A stretch of 64,000 bases of DNA, from assembly GCA_037178855.1 (NCBI GenBank), contig JASJZC010000002.1, positions 7,948,501 to 8,012,500 on the forward strand, written 5' to 3'. This document shows, piece by piece, positions 45,216 to 56,931 of this stretch. The DNA is from Oscheius sp. JU75. Lineage: Eukaryota > Nematoda > Chromadorea > Rhabditida > Rhabditidae. The translations under genes were made by a program, and so were the position numbers. Under the pieces are notes generated by a model, which saw nothing but the letters and a program-made list of their open reading frames with translations, did not search any database and was not told the DNA's origin. Each line of letters begins with the position of its first letter. Positions within the stretch are counted from its first letter, which is position 1.

Positions 45216-47306
45216 TTAAATACAAGATAGATAGCCACATCTTTTAGCCATAAGCGCTGTTTGCGCCAATGCATCTGGACTCATTTTTGGTCCAATCAGA
45301 GCCGGTTCCAAAACTTGGGTGAAAGCCCACTTATTCGAGCAGAACACGTTACAGAAACCGCAATCCCAGTAGGCCTCCTCGTGGCTCTTGAAAGCTTGGT
45401 CTTCTAAATCAGGGCAAGAAACCACTCCCGGTACGCTCTGCAACATTTAAAGATTGTCCCACGCGATTCAAGAATACCGCCAGATAGTTTTCTAAGAAGT
45501 GGAGAAGACGTGGTTTCACACAGTCGATGAACGTCTGTCCTTGAGGGGTGAAGCTCGAGTAGTAATCTTAAATAAGACATATTTAGTGTTAATAGCGGCC
45601 TAATCGCTTGTACACTAGTTCAATGGTTTAATACGTATTCTGCTCGCGCCTGATCTCTAGCAAGTGCTCCTGAACGCTCTTTCATAGCCCCGGTGAAATG
45701 GGCGCGGCCTTTGCCCGCACAGCACAGTCGGGCCTCCAGCGGCACCTAGGACGTTGAACGCTGATGGCACAGTATTTGCGCGCGTAATAATCATAATACC
45801 AAAGACCGTCTGGTCATCCAACTCACCCATATAGCGTTTACAGAAATACAGTCCATAGCCAAGGAGGTATCCATCAGGCCCACAGTGAGCCCTCTGGTCA
45901 TCCATACATTGATATTCTTGACAATCTGTACAATTGTTAGCAGTAGCACACCCCAGTTGGAAATTCCAAGCAGTTCCAGTTGTCCCCATACAGTTAGGCT
46001 CAACATCGACTCTCAGTTCCATAGAGCTACCTAAACGTTTCATTTCTGAGCGAACGAACATAGAACACAGCTCGTACCATTATAGCTGAGGAAAGCTGTT
46101 CTCGTTCCCTGTGTTCCAATGCAGGTACTCTCGAAGATATTGTTTCCCTCATACGTTACGGTTACTCTATCAGGGATGGAATAAGTTTCATAAAGAAATT
46201 TGAGCATTTGAGCTGAGGTGGTGCCCATGTTATAACGACGAGTGACAGGAGTATCAGCTCCGGCTACCTGTTGACCGTCACAGGTGGAACAGGAAGTGGC
46301 ACAGGGAGAGTTGGCTGCTGCATTGCATTGAGATCCGCAGGCCACCGGAAGTTCATTGTTGAAGTCGGCCTTTGAACCACTACTTGCACTGAAAATCGTG
46401 GGTAAATATTCTTAGCCACTGTATCTATGTCTTTCTGTCTTTCTGTCATGCTTCTCTTACTCTCAGTCTCTCTATTTCTCTGTTCCTGACTTACCCGGAA
46501 ATTGAATAAGGAGTCCAATTGACTATGGAGCATGATCCGGCAGCAGCATTAACGCACATAATATCAGACATTCTCACTTCCAGCTGATAAACCTGACTGT
46601 CGTCCTGTAGAAATCCAACAAAACTGAGCCCCGAGTTTTGAACCATTGAGAGATTCAGGGGAACAACGTTTATAGTATCCGCATCACCAAAACGGACCCC
46701 AATGCTACCGTCGTCACGTCTTGTTCGGAGCTGGACTCTGCAATCTCTCTCATCTTATCTGCTAATGCTTATAACTTTTCTTGCCAAAATTCAGAGAACT
46801 TGCCTGTTCGTCATGGTGCTGTTAGTGTTGTTAGTATATGGAGGTAGCCGAATGAAAAAGTAGCTGAGCCGATTGGTTTCAGCAACCATGGAAGAGTTAT
46901 CAACTCTCAGTCCCAGAGAATTCAACATCGAGATGTTGACCACAAGGGGAGCCAGTTCGGACAAGCCGGACTGTAGAGACTGTGCCGAGACAGGATAGCT
47001 TCCATTTGGAAAAGTGGAATTATTGCTGATTATGTCATCCAAAGTTGGAGTCGGGGCCGGAGCCGGGGAGGGTTTCTTCTTGAGAACCAGGACGAGAGTA
47101 ACAGTGATGGCAGCTGCTACAACTAGCACCACTAGTAGAATAGAGAGGATGATAATAATTCTCTTCTTCTTCTGCTCCATGCCCTCGACGCCGGCTGGGT
47201 TGTAATTCGCCGTGATAAGAGCTCTCCCACTCTTTTTATAAGTCAAAGAGATAAGGCTCTGGCTATAGGAAGTGTGAGGTCTTCTTCTTGAAAAGGTGCC
47301 ACGCAT
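45216..47306 (-). CDS. Type II membrane protein with Cys-rich ectodomain
   Basis: Six exons (47306-46804, 46737-46495, 46388-46078, 46030-45827, 45566-45478, 45437-45216) give 523 residues. Cytoplasmic EQKKKRIIII precedes a 25-residue hydrophobic segment and a Pro/Ala stalk (KKKPSPAPAPTPT). The ectodomain has three parts. The first contains VRFGDADTINVVPLNLS. The second is a module with IPDRVTVTYEGNNIFESTC and VEPNCMGTTGTAWNF that resembles a beta-sandwich seen in bacterial and eukaryotic secreted proteins. The third is a Cys-rich end with YLLGYGLYFCKRYM and PQGQTFIDCVKPRLLHFL. Exon 1 ends at a GC donor (AG then GCAAGT). TAAATAAA overlaps stop and poly(A) signal. Function unknown. Confidence 0.75.
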
Positions 47307-48297
47307 TTTATTTTGGAAGATAAGGTTTAGACACTGTGCGACGGAAGACGTATAGTCACTCAGTTCCGCCTTTCAACTATCATCGTAAAAGTCTTGTTTC
47401 GAAAGAAGAAGCCGGAAGAGTTGAGTTTAGGAAGTCATGCAGAAGAACTTTTGAAATGTAAAAACAGAGAGGCTTAGAGACAGAGAGACAGGGAGATGGA
47501 TAGACGGTGACAGTTGGTCTCTTTTTGCCCTGTCCCTCTTCCTTAGACCTCAGTTTTTTGCCGTTTACCATCGGTACTTGACTCATTTCACGTGTCCATA
47601 GACCTCGGTCGCCAAGCGGCTTATCCCGGGTATGAGTGTCGCCTCGGACAAATACAAATCCGGTCCCGGAAAGGGGAAGGATGCCTTACGTGAACTGCAA
47701 GATAGTGTTCCAAAAGCGGAAGACAACGTATAGTAATGGTTCATTAGGAAATCGTAGAAAACATATAAGTGAGTCAGGGATACTCACTTTTGCCCCGGTA
47801 GCAGCCACTGCAGTCCAGAGAAGAGGATTACATACAACAGGCTATTAGAAGAGCAATGTGTAGAATATCTCAATTGTTGCCGAACACCTTTGCCAAGAAT
47901 TGGCAAGTTTAATGTAATTCTACCAATTCAATGATGTTAGTTCTTTCAGCGCTTCTACTCGGGGATAGTTGGATATCTTGACTCTCCGAAGCTTTCGCCT
48001 TTCTACTAGTGGCTCTACTGGAATTCTGTCTCTGTGTCACTCTGTCTTTCTGTCACTCTATCTCTCCCACCCTGTCTCTTTGTCTCTCCGTCACTCTACC
48101 GCTTTGTCTTCCTGTCTCTGTCTTTCTCTATCTCTCCTGTATTCTTTCCCCTCTTTTTGCTTCTGAAGACGCGCCATCACCTACGTGTCTCTATTTGGCA
48201 GTGATTCAGAACTGTCTCTCTAAGCCGGAGTTCAAATACCACACTCCCAAATATATTTGTGTCGTCTCCAGACAACGTCATTTTTTCCGCGAGAGGC
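47307..48297. other. Divergent region between membrane-protein gene and Ly6-like gene
   Basis: Holds the second copy of the 276-bp direct repeat, a tRNA-like trace near 47605-47680 (GGTCGCCAAGCGG box-A-like, no convincing B-box), and CTGTCTCT-type runs at 48020-48140. No supported gene. Confidence 0.5.
47723..47998 (+). repeat. 276-bp direct repeat, copy 2
   Basis: Second copy of 44075-44350, same orientation. The pair brackets the membrane-protein gene at 45216-47306 and the foldback element. Confidence 0.95.
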
Positions 48298-50630
48298 ATG
48301 TGGCTGCTCATCTTGGCCTTTCTTCCCGGTTCAGGTGATTGTACTCCGTTACAATATACCCTTAAAACAGAAGCCGTCTTCTGCAGGCAGTGCTTCAACT
48401 ACAATGGACTGGTCTGCGTCAATGTCCAGGACTGCATCGGGAACTACTGTCTTCTAGGTATATACCTCTTTGACGGATCAGAAACTCAAAGCTCAGAAGA
48501 AATAACACAGTACACTGGGATCAGAACAGTCAGGAAGACCTGCATTAGCCAGCCGTACTTTCAGTATCCGGATGGAACCTATCAGACCCAGTTGAACGAC
48601 TGCAGCGTCAGGTAGGGTGAGAGAGACAGAGAAAGCTTCAGAAGAAAGTTAATTAAAAACTGGGAGGGACTATGAATTTAAGTTCCCTAAGGTCAACGTA
48701 GCTGTCAGCGACCTCATCGTTGATGGACACCTTACAAAACCGGATGACGGTTGAAACGCGTTCAGGACTGAAACAGCAGAAGGGTTCGTGACTGGTTCAC
48801 AGGCGTTCTTTTCTCCTAGTATAGAAATGAAAACAAGTGAGGCTGAGTGGAGCGCCCATTTTTTCCCGGGTACAGCGATTTTCCGCAATCTGCTCATCGC
48901 AATAAAGCTATGCCATAGGAATTGGTGGTCAGAAAAACGGGCACCTCCCTTTCTAGACATTGGGAGAATGAGAGCCGCTTTCGCTCCAGGTGGAGCTACC
49001 CGGTATTCTTTTTACTTAAAATTCAGCTGAGTCTCCTATGACTCGATTTGTCGAAACTTCTAAAAGATAAGACAGAGACAGTGCCAGTGACACAGTGGCT
49101 GTACTTTTTCAGAAACACAAACGATGCCCAGTATATTGTCAAGATCTGCAATGACCAGAACTACTGCAACGATGCCTGTAACTCCAATCTTCTCCCGACC
49201 CTTCCTCCCATCTATCCTCCAACAACTTTCCCGCCTATTATCCCCGGACATGGTAGTAGACTAGACAGAGAGACAGACAGGTTCAATTTCAGTTCAATGC
49301 TTTAACTGTGAGACGACCGATGGGACAGATTGCAGAGATAACCTGTGTTCTGGTGCCTACTGTCTCTATGGTAAGATTTCTCTCTGTCTCTGTGACCTCT
49401 ATTCAGAACGGAAGATCACTGGGAACCAGATGAGAATCAAGAAAAGTTGTCTCCAAGTCGCTGAGATCCAACTGGACGATGGAACGGACATTCAGACTAC
49501 CAATATCTGTGAAGTCAGGTAGTGCGACAAAGAGACTGAAAGACAGAGAGAAAGAGAGATAGAGAGTCAGAGAAACAGCGAGGTAAAGAAGCAGAGAGAC
49601 AGAGAAACAGAGAAACATAGAGACGAAGAGACTATAGGAACACCTACCAGTCCCAGTACTTTATCAAGATGTGCAATGACCAGGACTTTTGTAACGGATA
49701 CTGTAATCCCCAGGATCCGGTGACCAACCCACCTCAGAGACGTGAGTACCAGTTATTTAGAGTCTACAATTGTTCAGAACCGTTGGTCACCTGTACTTGT
49801 GACGAACCACAATGTGTTAATGGTCAATGCCAAGCCAACTACTGCTTCTTCCGTGAGTCATATCCTCTCTGTCTGTCTGTCTCTCTGTATCTGTCTCGCT
49901 CCCTGCCTCTCTCTCTCTCTCTCTACTTTCTCATTTCAGAGCGAGAGTCCCGGAACGGACAGCAGATAAAGACCAGAAGAGGATGCTCCCAATTTCCCTA
50001 TGTACTTTATCCGGACAATACCTACTCCGCCCAGACGAACCAATGCGAATCCAAGTAACAGACTGAGAGTCAGAGAGACAGCCTTGGGTTTCAGACTAAT
50101 CAATGACATCGATTACCAAGTTCTGGTCTGCAACAATGTCAATTTCTGTAATACTGACTGCTCTCTGGCTCCCTGTAAGTCTTCTGATTACAATATATGA
50201 CCAAGGTTTAGCTGGAAAAACAGTGGTCTGTACACAGTGTGAGGCTAACGATGTCTCTGACTGTACCGGTGGGACATGCACTGGGACCAACTGTCTCTAC
50301 GGTAAGGACGTTTACTGTCACTGTCACTGTCAATTTTCAGAGAAGCAGATCAGTCAGACGACGGGAAAAAGTCTCATCAAGAAGTCCTGCATAATCAGTG
50401 ACGTGGTGACCTATCCTGATGGCTCACTTTACAGTAACTATGGAGCCTGTGAGACGAAGACGGTTCAGGGAGTCGAGTATACATACCAGCTATGCAATGC
50501 CTCGAATTATTGTAACAATGCCTGTATTGGTAGTCAGTACACGACTACCTACAGTCCAAGCCAGAGCTCTATTGGATTGGGAGTCTTACTGACCATGGGC
50601 CTCTGTGTTCTTGCTCAACTTATGTACTGA
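48298..50630 (+). CDS. Four-module Ly6/ET-like cysteine-rich protein, probably GPI-anchored
   Basis: Eleven exons (48298-48457, 48497-48611, 49113-49252, 49293-49370, 49407-49518, 49638-49741, 49778-49852, 49940-50054, 50095-50174, 50212-50301, 50341-50630) give 452 residues. A signal peptide (MWLLILAFLPGSG) is followed by four copies of one module: a CxxC...C..YC(L/F) part, a middle with KxxC and YPDGT, and an end like KICNDQNYCNDAC. Each module is spelled by three exons with repeated phases 1, 2, 1; the fourth has lost its last intron. Modules are separated by Pro/Thr linkers. The end SSIGLGVLLTMGLCVLAQLMY is a GPI-type or membrane tail. Three-finger (Ly6/uPAR) and nematode ET modules are both possible assignments. 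Confidence 0.85.
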
Positions 50631-50867
50631 TTTGATTTCGATTGTGTCTGTACACTCTGAATAAAGTATCTGTCTCTGTCTCTATGTACTCTTATCTGTT
50701 TACAGCGCTAGACGGCCTATAGACTAGACAGACTAGACAACCCACTCGTGCGCACATTCGGTACACAAACTGCCTACTACATAAGAGTCGGAGAGAGTCT
50801 TTTGAGACCAATGTTATCAACTTTCCTTGCTTTCTTTTTCTTTCTCCAATGAATAGAATCTTCTAGA

Positions 50868-52912
50868 ATGATTATTTTTATACTCTTCGGTCTCATTTGC
50901 TTCTATGTGATCAGTTTCTACAAGAATGTGAAGAAGTATCCCCGAGGACCCATGCCTCTTCCTCTAGTAGGTAACTTGCATCAGGTATGCTTCAAAGAGA
51001 GACAGAGAAATAAAATTTCAATAGATCAACTTCAAAAACATCCATCTTGACCTGGCAGAGCTGTCCAAAACGTATGGGAACATCTTCACAGTTTGGCTCC
51101 CGCGTCCCTTTGTGATCATTGCTGACTGTGAGAGTATCAAGGAAGCCCTCTCGAAGGACGACTTCTCCGGAAGGTCAGGTGTAATCACTGACGAAATCTT
51201 CTATGTGACCGAGAATGGAGGAATCGTCTTCTCACAGGGTGAGAACTGGAAGGAACAGAGACGGTTTTCGCTGCATGTTCTCCGGGACTTTGGAATGGGA
51301 AAGGCTATCATGGAAGATATGGTAAGTGACAGTGAGACAAAGAGTCAGGGTGACAGGAATTTAAAGAGACAGAGGGACAGAGAGACAGAGAGACAGTGAG
51401 ACCGAGGGATAGAGGGACCGAGGAACAGAAAGACTGGGCCAAGATTCCAGGTTACCAATTCTGTCCAAGACTGTCTCGACCACCTAAAAAGTCTGGACAC
51501 TGCAAAGGGAGTTGACTTGAGATGGCCACTGCAGCTCTTTGTCGGCAATATCATCACGAGAGTCCTCTTCAATTTCAGCTTCAAGTACAACAGCTGTGAA
51601 CAGTTGAAGGAATTTGTTCGGGCGGGAGACGAGGAACTTCAGAAGATCAAGTAATTCCGGAAGAGTATGAGCTCAAAGGCTGTTCAGAGACTTGAATCCC
51701 CTTGTAATTCTTCTGGTCCAAACATGGCCCAGTCTTTGCAGAATATTGTTTATCAAAAATCTGCTGCTTGGAAGCCATTTCAAGGTGGCAGAGAGGGTGA
51801 GTAGACTGACAGCGACAGTGACTCACACTATCAGTTCAGTACTATGCCGTCGTCCGTGACTTCCTGAAACGCTCTCGAGAAGAATTCGATCCAAATCAGG
51901 AGCCATCTTGTTTTTCCCATGCCTACATGAAAAAGTTGCGTAGCGGCGAGTATTTCACGTAAGGCTTCCGCTGTCCAGTACCATTGTTTCGGTTTCAGGG
52001 AAGACCAAATGCTCAACGTTTGCGGCGACTTCTATGGAGCTGGTCAAGAGACGACGACCACCACATTGAGATGGGCGATGCTGTTTTTGGCACAGTACCA
52101 GGATGTACAGGTAGGTGAGAAAGACAATGCCTGTGTAACAGTCAGCCTAAAAAAATTTTCAGGAGAAGATGAGAGCTGAGATTGCCAACGTTGTAGGCTT
52201 CTCAAGAACACCTTCAATGAATGACAAGCAGAGACTTCCTTATGTTGTGTGAGTTGCGGAAAGAGACAGAGTGAGATGGACAGAGAGACAGTGGCAGTCT
52301 GTCAGCAATCTCAACATCTTCCAGCGCTTCAATCCACGAGATTCAAAGGATGGCCAACCTTTTACCACTGAACTTGACTCATAGAACTGTAAAGGAGACC
52401 ACTGTAGGGAGGATACCAATTCCCGAGGACACATTTGTCATCACTCTTCTGTCTGTAAGTTTTTGTTTTTTATCACTCTGTCCCTCTGCCACTCCGCCTC
52501 TGTCTCAATGGCACTATCCAGAACGTTCTGCTAAACTCCTACCAGGACGGCGATGTCTTCAAACCTGAACGGTTCCTTCTGGAAGACGGTATCACATTGA
52601 ACAAGGAGGCTGTTGATAAGAATATTGTATTCTCGACCGGGAAAAGAACCTGCGCTGGAGAAGGGCTAGCAAGAGTTGAGCTGTTCGTGGGCATTGTGGC
52701 GATTCTTCAAAACTATAAGGTGAGAGACCGAGAGGCAGAAAGACAGAGACACAGAGAGAAAAAGATAGAACGATGGAGAGACAGAGCGAGAGACGAGGTT
52801 CCACTTTCAGATCCTTCCTATGCCTGGAAAGCAGGTCGACCTCTCTCCAGTCATCAGTTTTGCTCTACAGCCACAGAGACAGTTACTGAGACTTATTCCT
52901 CTGACAGAGTAG
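50868..52912 (+). CDS. Cytochrome P450, CYP2-clan type
   Basis: Microsomal monooxygenase. Ten exons (50868-50984, 51025-51321, 51451-51650, 51688-51796, 51840-51958, 51999-52110, 52163-52248, 52325-52454, 52522-52719, 52811-52912) give 489 residues, all phases matched. An N-terminal anchor ([15 protein letters not shown]) and the Pro-rich hinge [12 protein letters not shown] come first. WKEQRRF is the C-helix, AGQET at 295-299 the I-helix, HEIQR the ExxR, and FKPERF the meander. Haem-binding [10 protein letters not shown] has Cys434. The layout resembles nematode CYP33-like enzymes. TTCTAG one base before the ATG suggests trans-splicing. It lies 237 bp after the Ly6-like gene and 105 bp from the convergent GPCR gene. 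Substrate unknown. Confidence 0.95.
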
Positions 52913-53016
52913 GAAGTTTTAAAAAATTTCTGGTATAAAACTATTCAATCTTTATTACCAGTCGAAGTGAATACAAGCAATATGATATGTCAGGCAATTA
53001 ACTCCCAAACCCCTTA

Positions 53017-56000
53017 TCACAGAAATGTGTGGTCCTTGCTCATGCGGTTGGCGTAGATGATGGCCTGGACTGGACTGTCGGGACGGTCAGGGTCCCTGTA
53101 GCCTATCAGACGACGAGCTATCGCTATGGTCACAGCATCGATGTCTGTCCCGACTTGGCGAGAAGAGGTTTCCCTGAAGAGTCACTGTCACTGTCATTGT
53201 CACTGTCACCCACCTTCCGCTTAGTGACATCAGCCTCTTCTCTTCCCCTTTCCGTTTCTTCTTGGCATGCCAAAAGTGATGGATCTCGTCTCGAATTTCC
53301 TTGTTACAGAAATAGTAAACTGCCAGGCGACTGGCGGTCACAAAAACATACAAGACAGAGACGACGTCTGTACAGGTCTCGTAGATCTGAAAGCATCTGT
53401 CATTAGCACTAACGTTTTTTGTCAAGATAGTAACACTGTGAGCCCCGTTTTCTTGTAAGAGGCCTGCCTACCGTCCAGATGACCCAGGCTCGAACCCCAC
53501 TGAAGCCTTACATTCTATTTTGCCTCCTGCCTTGTGAAAAGTTGATCTTTTTGACATGGATGTCAACTGATCCCGTAACACATTGACTAAGTAACTTACA
53601 ACATATGTTTCTGCCGTCTGCGTCGAAGAGAACGACACATATTCCCAGAGAGTTATGATGATATTCAAGATGTTGGCAATCAGGTAGGAGAAGACGACAA
53701 CGACCATGAGACGGGTCGCGGAGCGGATCTTCTGCTTGTGGTTGCTGCTCAGGAAACGGAACATTTGGGCGCTCCGCTGCTGTTTCCGAAGCGTCCTGAC
53801 GATTCTGTAGTTGAGAAAGGCCAAGAGGACGAAGGGAAGGAAGACTGTCAGGATGTTTCTGCAAATGGGCTTTTGAATGGGATTCGGACTGACTACCTAA
53901 TATAAAAGCGGAAGATTGTTCCGTACCAGTAGGTGTCGACCAAGGGACTGAGACCAGGCAGATATTCTGTCAGACCAGTACAGTCCATGTTCTTTGTGAT
54001 CTGGAAAGATAAAGTTAGGAAAGAGTGTCTCTGTCCCTCTATTTTTTTCTCGGTGTTCCACTGAAAAGTCCAATAAACCTTCCCTACTCTCAGTGGTGCA
54101 ACATGAGCTCCGAGCTCGTTAGAGGTGCGATATTTTATAGAGACTGCAGATTAGGCACGTCAGATAGGCCGCAATGAATTAACAATGAAGACCTATTGGG
54201 TTCTCTTCCGGAATCTTATTGTTAACGCGGGGGGCACCTGCTATGGGACGCTATAGTAATAGTGAATGATCAACGTTCACAAACACTTCGAAACTTCGTC
54301 ATTTTTTTCAAAATTCGTTTTCTGAAATCTGATGTATTTACGGGGAGAGACCCTGCGGCAAACACTTTTAACCCCCCAGACCAAGTGGTATAACTTTTTT
54401 GGTCCAAGTCGGATCGGGGCCCTCACACGGCAGTAAAATTTATTATTTTGAGGCGCGATGACTCTCTTAGGCATTAGTCCGATTGGATGTCTTCGTCACG
54501 TCAGAAAGACAGCCACAAAAAAGACAAGGCGCTTCGAATTATTTACGAAGGGATATGTGATAGTCGTGGGGATAGTGAAAGGTGGAATGACCAAGTAAAG
54601 AGATTGGGGAAATGACAAAACAAAGTCTTTTTCCAGATGAGGATTAAAGCTGGGACTTGCGCACCGCACTCGGAAATCTTACCAGATGCGCCGTGCGAGT
54701 GCGAAGCCATTTTCCGTTTTAGTTTTCAAACTGGCTGTCAAACATTCCACTGAAGGATTTCGAGTATACCATTTCAGAGCCGTTTTTCTAGTCCAAAAGA
54801 TAATTTTCCAGATTTTCGATGTTCTACAAAATTGTAGATCAGATTAAGGGCTACAACTTTGCAGAGCATGGCTGTACTAAAAGATCACTGATTTAACCGG
54901 AAAAATGGCTCAGGAATTACAACTTCTCGGTTCTAACAAATAAATCGTTTATGTTCCCGTTCCCAGAATCCCTCCACAATTGTCTCTGTTTCTCAGAGAA
55001 TCAGCACCGTAGACGTCTACTAATTGGCTCTCCCAATTAGAGTACTAAAATTATGGCCAGGCACAAATTACTGTCTTCCGGCTGGGAGCTATGACACGAC
55101 TTTCCCAGAATCTCTGAGGTTTTCCACCCTGTCAATACGACAATTCCCACCTCAATCTCGAAGAAAAGTGTCCCTCTGAGTAGGAGCGAGAGACTGAACA
55201 TGAAGAAGGACCAAGCGCCTCGGGACCGACGAAAAGACTTGAGACATGGCGATTTCTGCGTAATTAGATATCGCTCAATGGTGGCGAGAATAATAAGATA
55301 GGTGGAGAAAGTCATGGAGACCTGAAAATAGATATTTAGTCTCATAAAAAGTACAAAATAAAAAAATCAGTTTTAAGGTACAAGAACTAGCTTTAAAGGC
55401 TTACGAAATTCTGCGAAGCTGTAGCCATTGATCTGCTCTACAACTTTGCGGAACATCGTCAACAATGTCATCTTCTGCCCCAAAAACTTCTTTGCAGTTT
55501 GACGGTCAAAGAACTGTCGCTCTTCCCGCCAAAGACTCTTGTCACGGATTTCGAAAATTCGGCGCGAGTTTCCCGAGTTCTTCTTTACTATTTTAGCATA
55601 TTTGCAACCATTTTTTTGGTTGTTTTGATCTTAAAATCAAACTCCGAACAAGAAATTTACCAGAAAAAGTAAAAAATTCGTCGTAAAAGCTTGAAACATG
55701 GAAACTGGGGTCCAGCTTCCCTGTTTTGACCAATTTCCACGTTTTTCTTCTAGTTTTATTCCAAACTTGTTGTCAGGTAGGTTTGTACATGCCTACGATT
55801 ACACCATCAGAATAGTGAAAAATCAAAAATTTGGAGATTTCTTTTTCGCACGTAAACACTGGACGGTGAGCATACAAATGCAAGTGTCATTCTTCGTTGA
55901 AAAAAAAAGAAAGACTATACGACCACACCATGTTGAAAGTACGCCAACCCGTCCGGTCTGGTAAGTCAAGCAATTTTCGGCCCGTTCGAGCTTGGATCGG

Positions 56001-56492
56001 AGACAGCTTGGGAATCTCGGGTGTCGTAAGCTTTTTTATTTTTTGTTTGTATTTTAAAATTCAAAGATTCGTTTCTGACCTGACAGAGTGACAATAATGG
56101 TCCAACATATCTCCAATAGAGCCTCGTCAACCATAGTTGCTGAAAAGTCATCATTTAACATCATCTTCAAGGATGAATAACCGACCTGCACGCGATCCTT
56201 GATGATGTCAAAAGCAATGACAGGGCCATACATGAAGCTCAAGAAGCTGTCTGAGAGGGCTAGGAGAGCCAGGAAGAAAAAATGACCGTGCTGTGAGGAT
56301 AAGAGAACCTGGAAAGTGCCAATACCAATGGTTCGGTCATTGTCACTGTCACCGAACCTTGGCAATGATGATATTTGTGAGGAAGCTGACAAATGACAGT
56401 GATGTCCCGGCGATGGCGACCATATACCAGCGGCGGTCATTGACTTCCACCGCACAGAGATCCTCTTCCATCTCTTCCAGTGAGACATTCAT
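53017..56492 (-). CDS. Rhodopsin-class GPCR, peptide (FMRFamide/myosuppressin)-receptor type
   Basis: Seven exons (56492-56358, 56308-56093, 55321-55151, 54000-53897, 53858-53600, 53386-53214, 53173-53017) give 404 residues. Seven hydrophobic segments are visible: TM1 WYMVAIAGTSLSFVSFLTN, TM2 with LALSDS, TM3 ending IERYL, TM4 AWSFFMFSLSLLL, TM5 with FLPFVLLAFLNYRIV, TM6 MVVVVFSYLIANILNIII, TM7 VLYVFVTASRLAVYYF. The DRY motif is ERY. TM6 lacks the usual CWxP proline and TM7 has RLAVYY instead of NPxxY. Nematode dmsr/frpr receptors are the best comparison, but the ligand is not predicted. The donor of exon 2 (GTCACT) is weak; TM3 may be a few residues longer. Two hairpin repeats and a 5S pseudogene sit in introns 2-3. 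Confidence 0.8.
54645..54715 (-). repeat. tRNA-like relic
   Basis: Minus strand CACGGCGCATCTGGTAAG resembles an A-box; the expected B-box position reads AGTCCCAGCTTTAATCC, which is degenerate. Within a GPCR intron. Confidence 0.3.
54818..54870. repeat. Foldback hairpin repeat copy
   Basis: Left arm GATGTTCTACAAAATTGTAG, right arm CTACAACTTTGCAGAGCATG, spacer ATCAGATTAAGGG. Flanked by CTAGTCCAAAAGATAATTTT on the left and CCGGAAAAATGGCTCA on the right, typical for the family. Confidence 0.85.
55405..55456. repeat. Foldback hairpin repeat copy
   Basis: Left arm GAAATTCTGCGAAGCTGTAG, right arm CTACAACTTTGCGGAACATC, spacer CCATTGATCTGCT. Confidence 0.85.
55914..56031 (+). pseudogene. 5S rRNA pseudogene
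   Basis: Aligns end to end with the intact 118-nt 5S genes but with about 15 substitutions, several inside the internal control region (ATTTTCGGCCCG for ACGTTGGGCCCG, GTTCGAGCTTGG for GTTAGTACTTGG). A T6 run still follows. It lies in a GPCR intron, antisense to the gene. Confidence 0.9.
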
Positions 56493-56891
56493 CCGAGGGA
56501 GTCTGAACAGTGATCTGTGAGAAACATAGAAACAGAGAGACAGATTAGATATCGATTTTCTAGAGGCAAAACGACACAGCTCACGTCAGCGAAAAAGAAC
56601 TGAGAAATGTTAATAAGGGCAGCTGAAAACAGGACTCTTCGTTTGACAGCTGAACACGGTTCCTGTCTCGGTTTCCCTCTGCTTTTCTCCGAAAATAGGG
56701 ATATATTCTCAGAGCGAGGGAGAGGTAATTAAAGAGTATTGGTTACGCATAATATTTGTCTGGATAAACGTCTCAAAGTTTGTTTTATGAGGGTGGAAAA
56801 CAGCGGGGTGACGGCAGAGCATACCGTAGTTTTGTTTGAGACTGTCAGTTTAGAGCTTGATTTAAGTCCAAGAAGTGTTTTTTCAGCTTTG

Positions 56892-56931
56892 CGATTTTCA
56901 GCAAAGGTGTAGCCCATAACTTTGTAGAACA
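56892..56931. repeat. Foldback hairpin repeat, spacer deleted
   Basis: GATTTTCAGCAAAGGTGTAG is followed almost directly by CATAACTTTGTAGAACACC; the loop is reduced. Confidence 0.65.

Noticed and set aside
55698-55964. 88-residue plus-strand frame in a GPCR intron
   Set aside because: Overlaps the 5S pseudogene and has no recognisable features.
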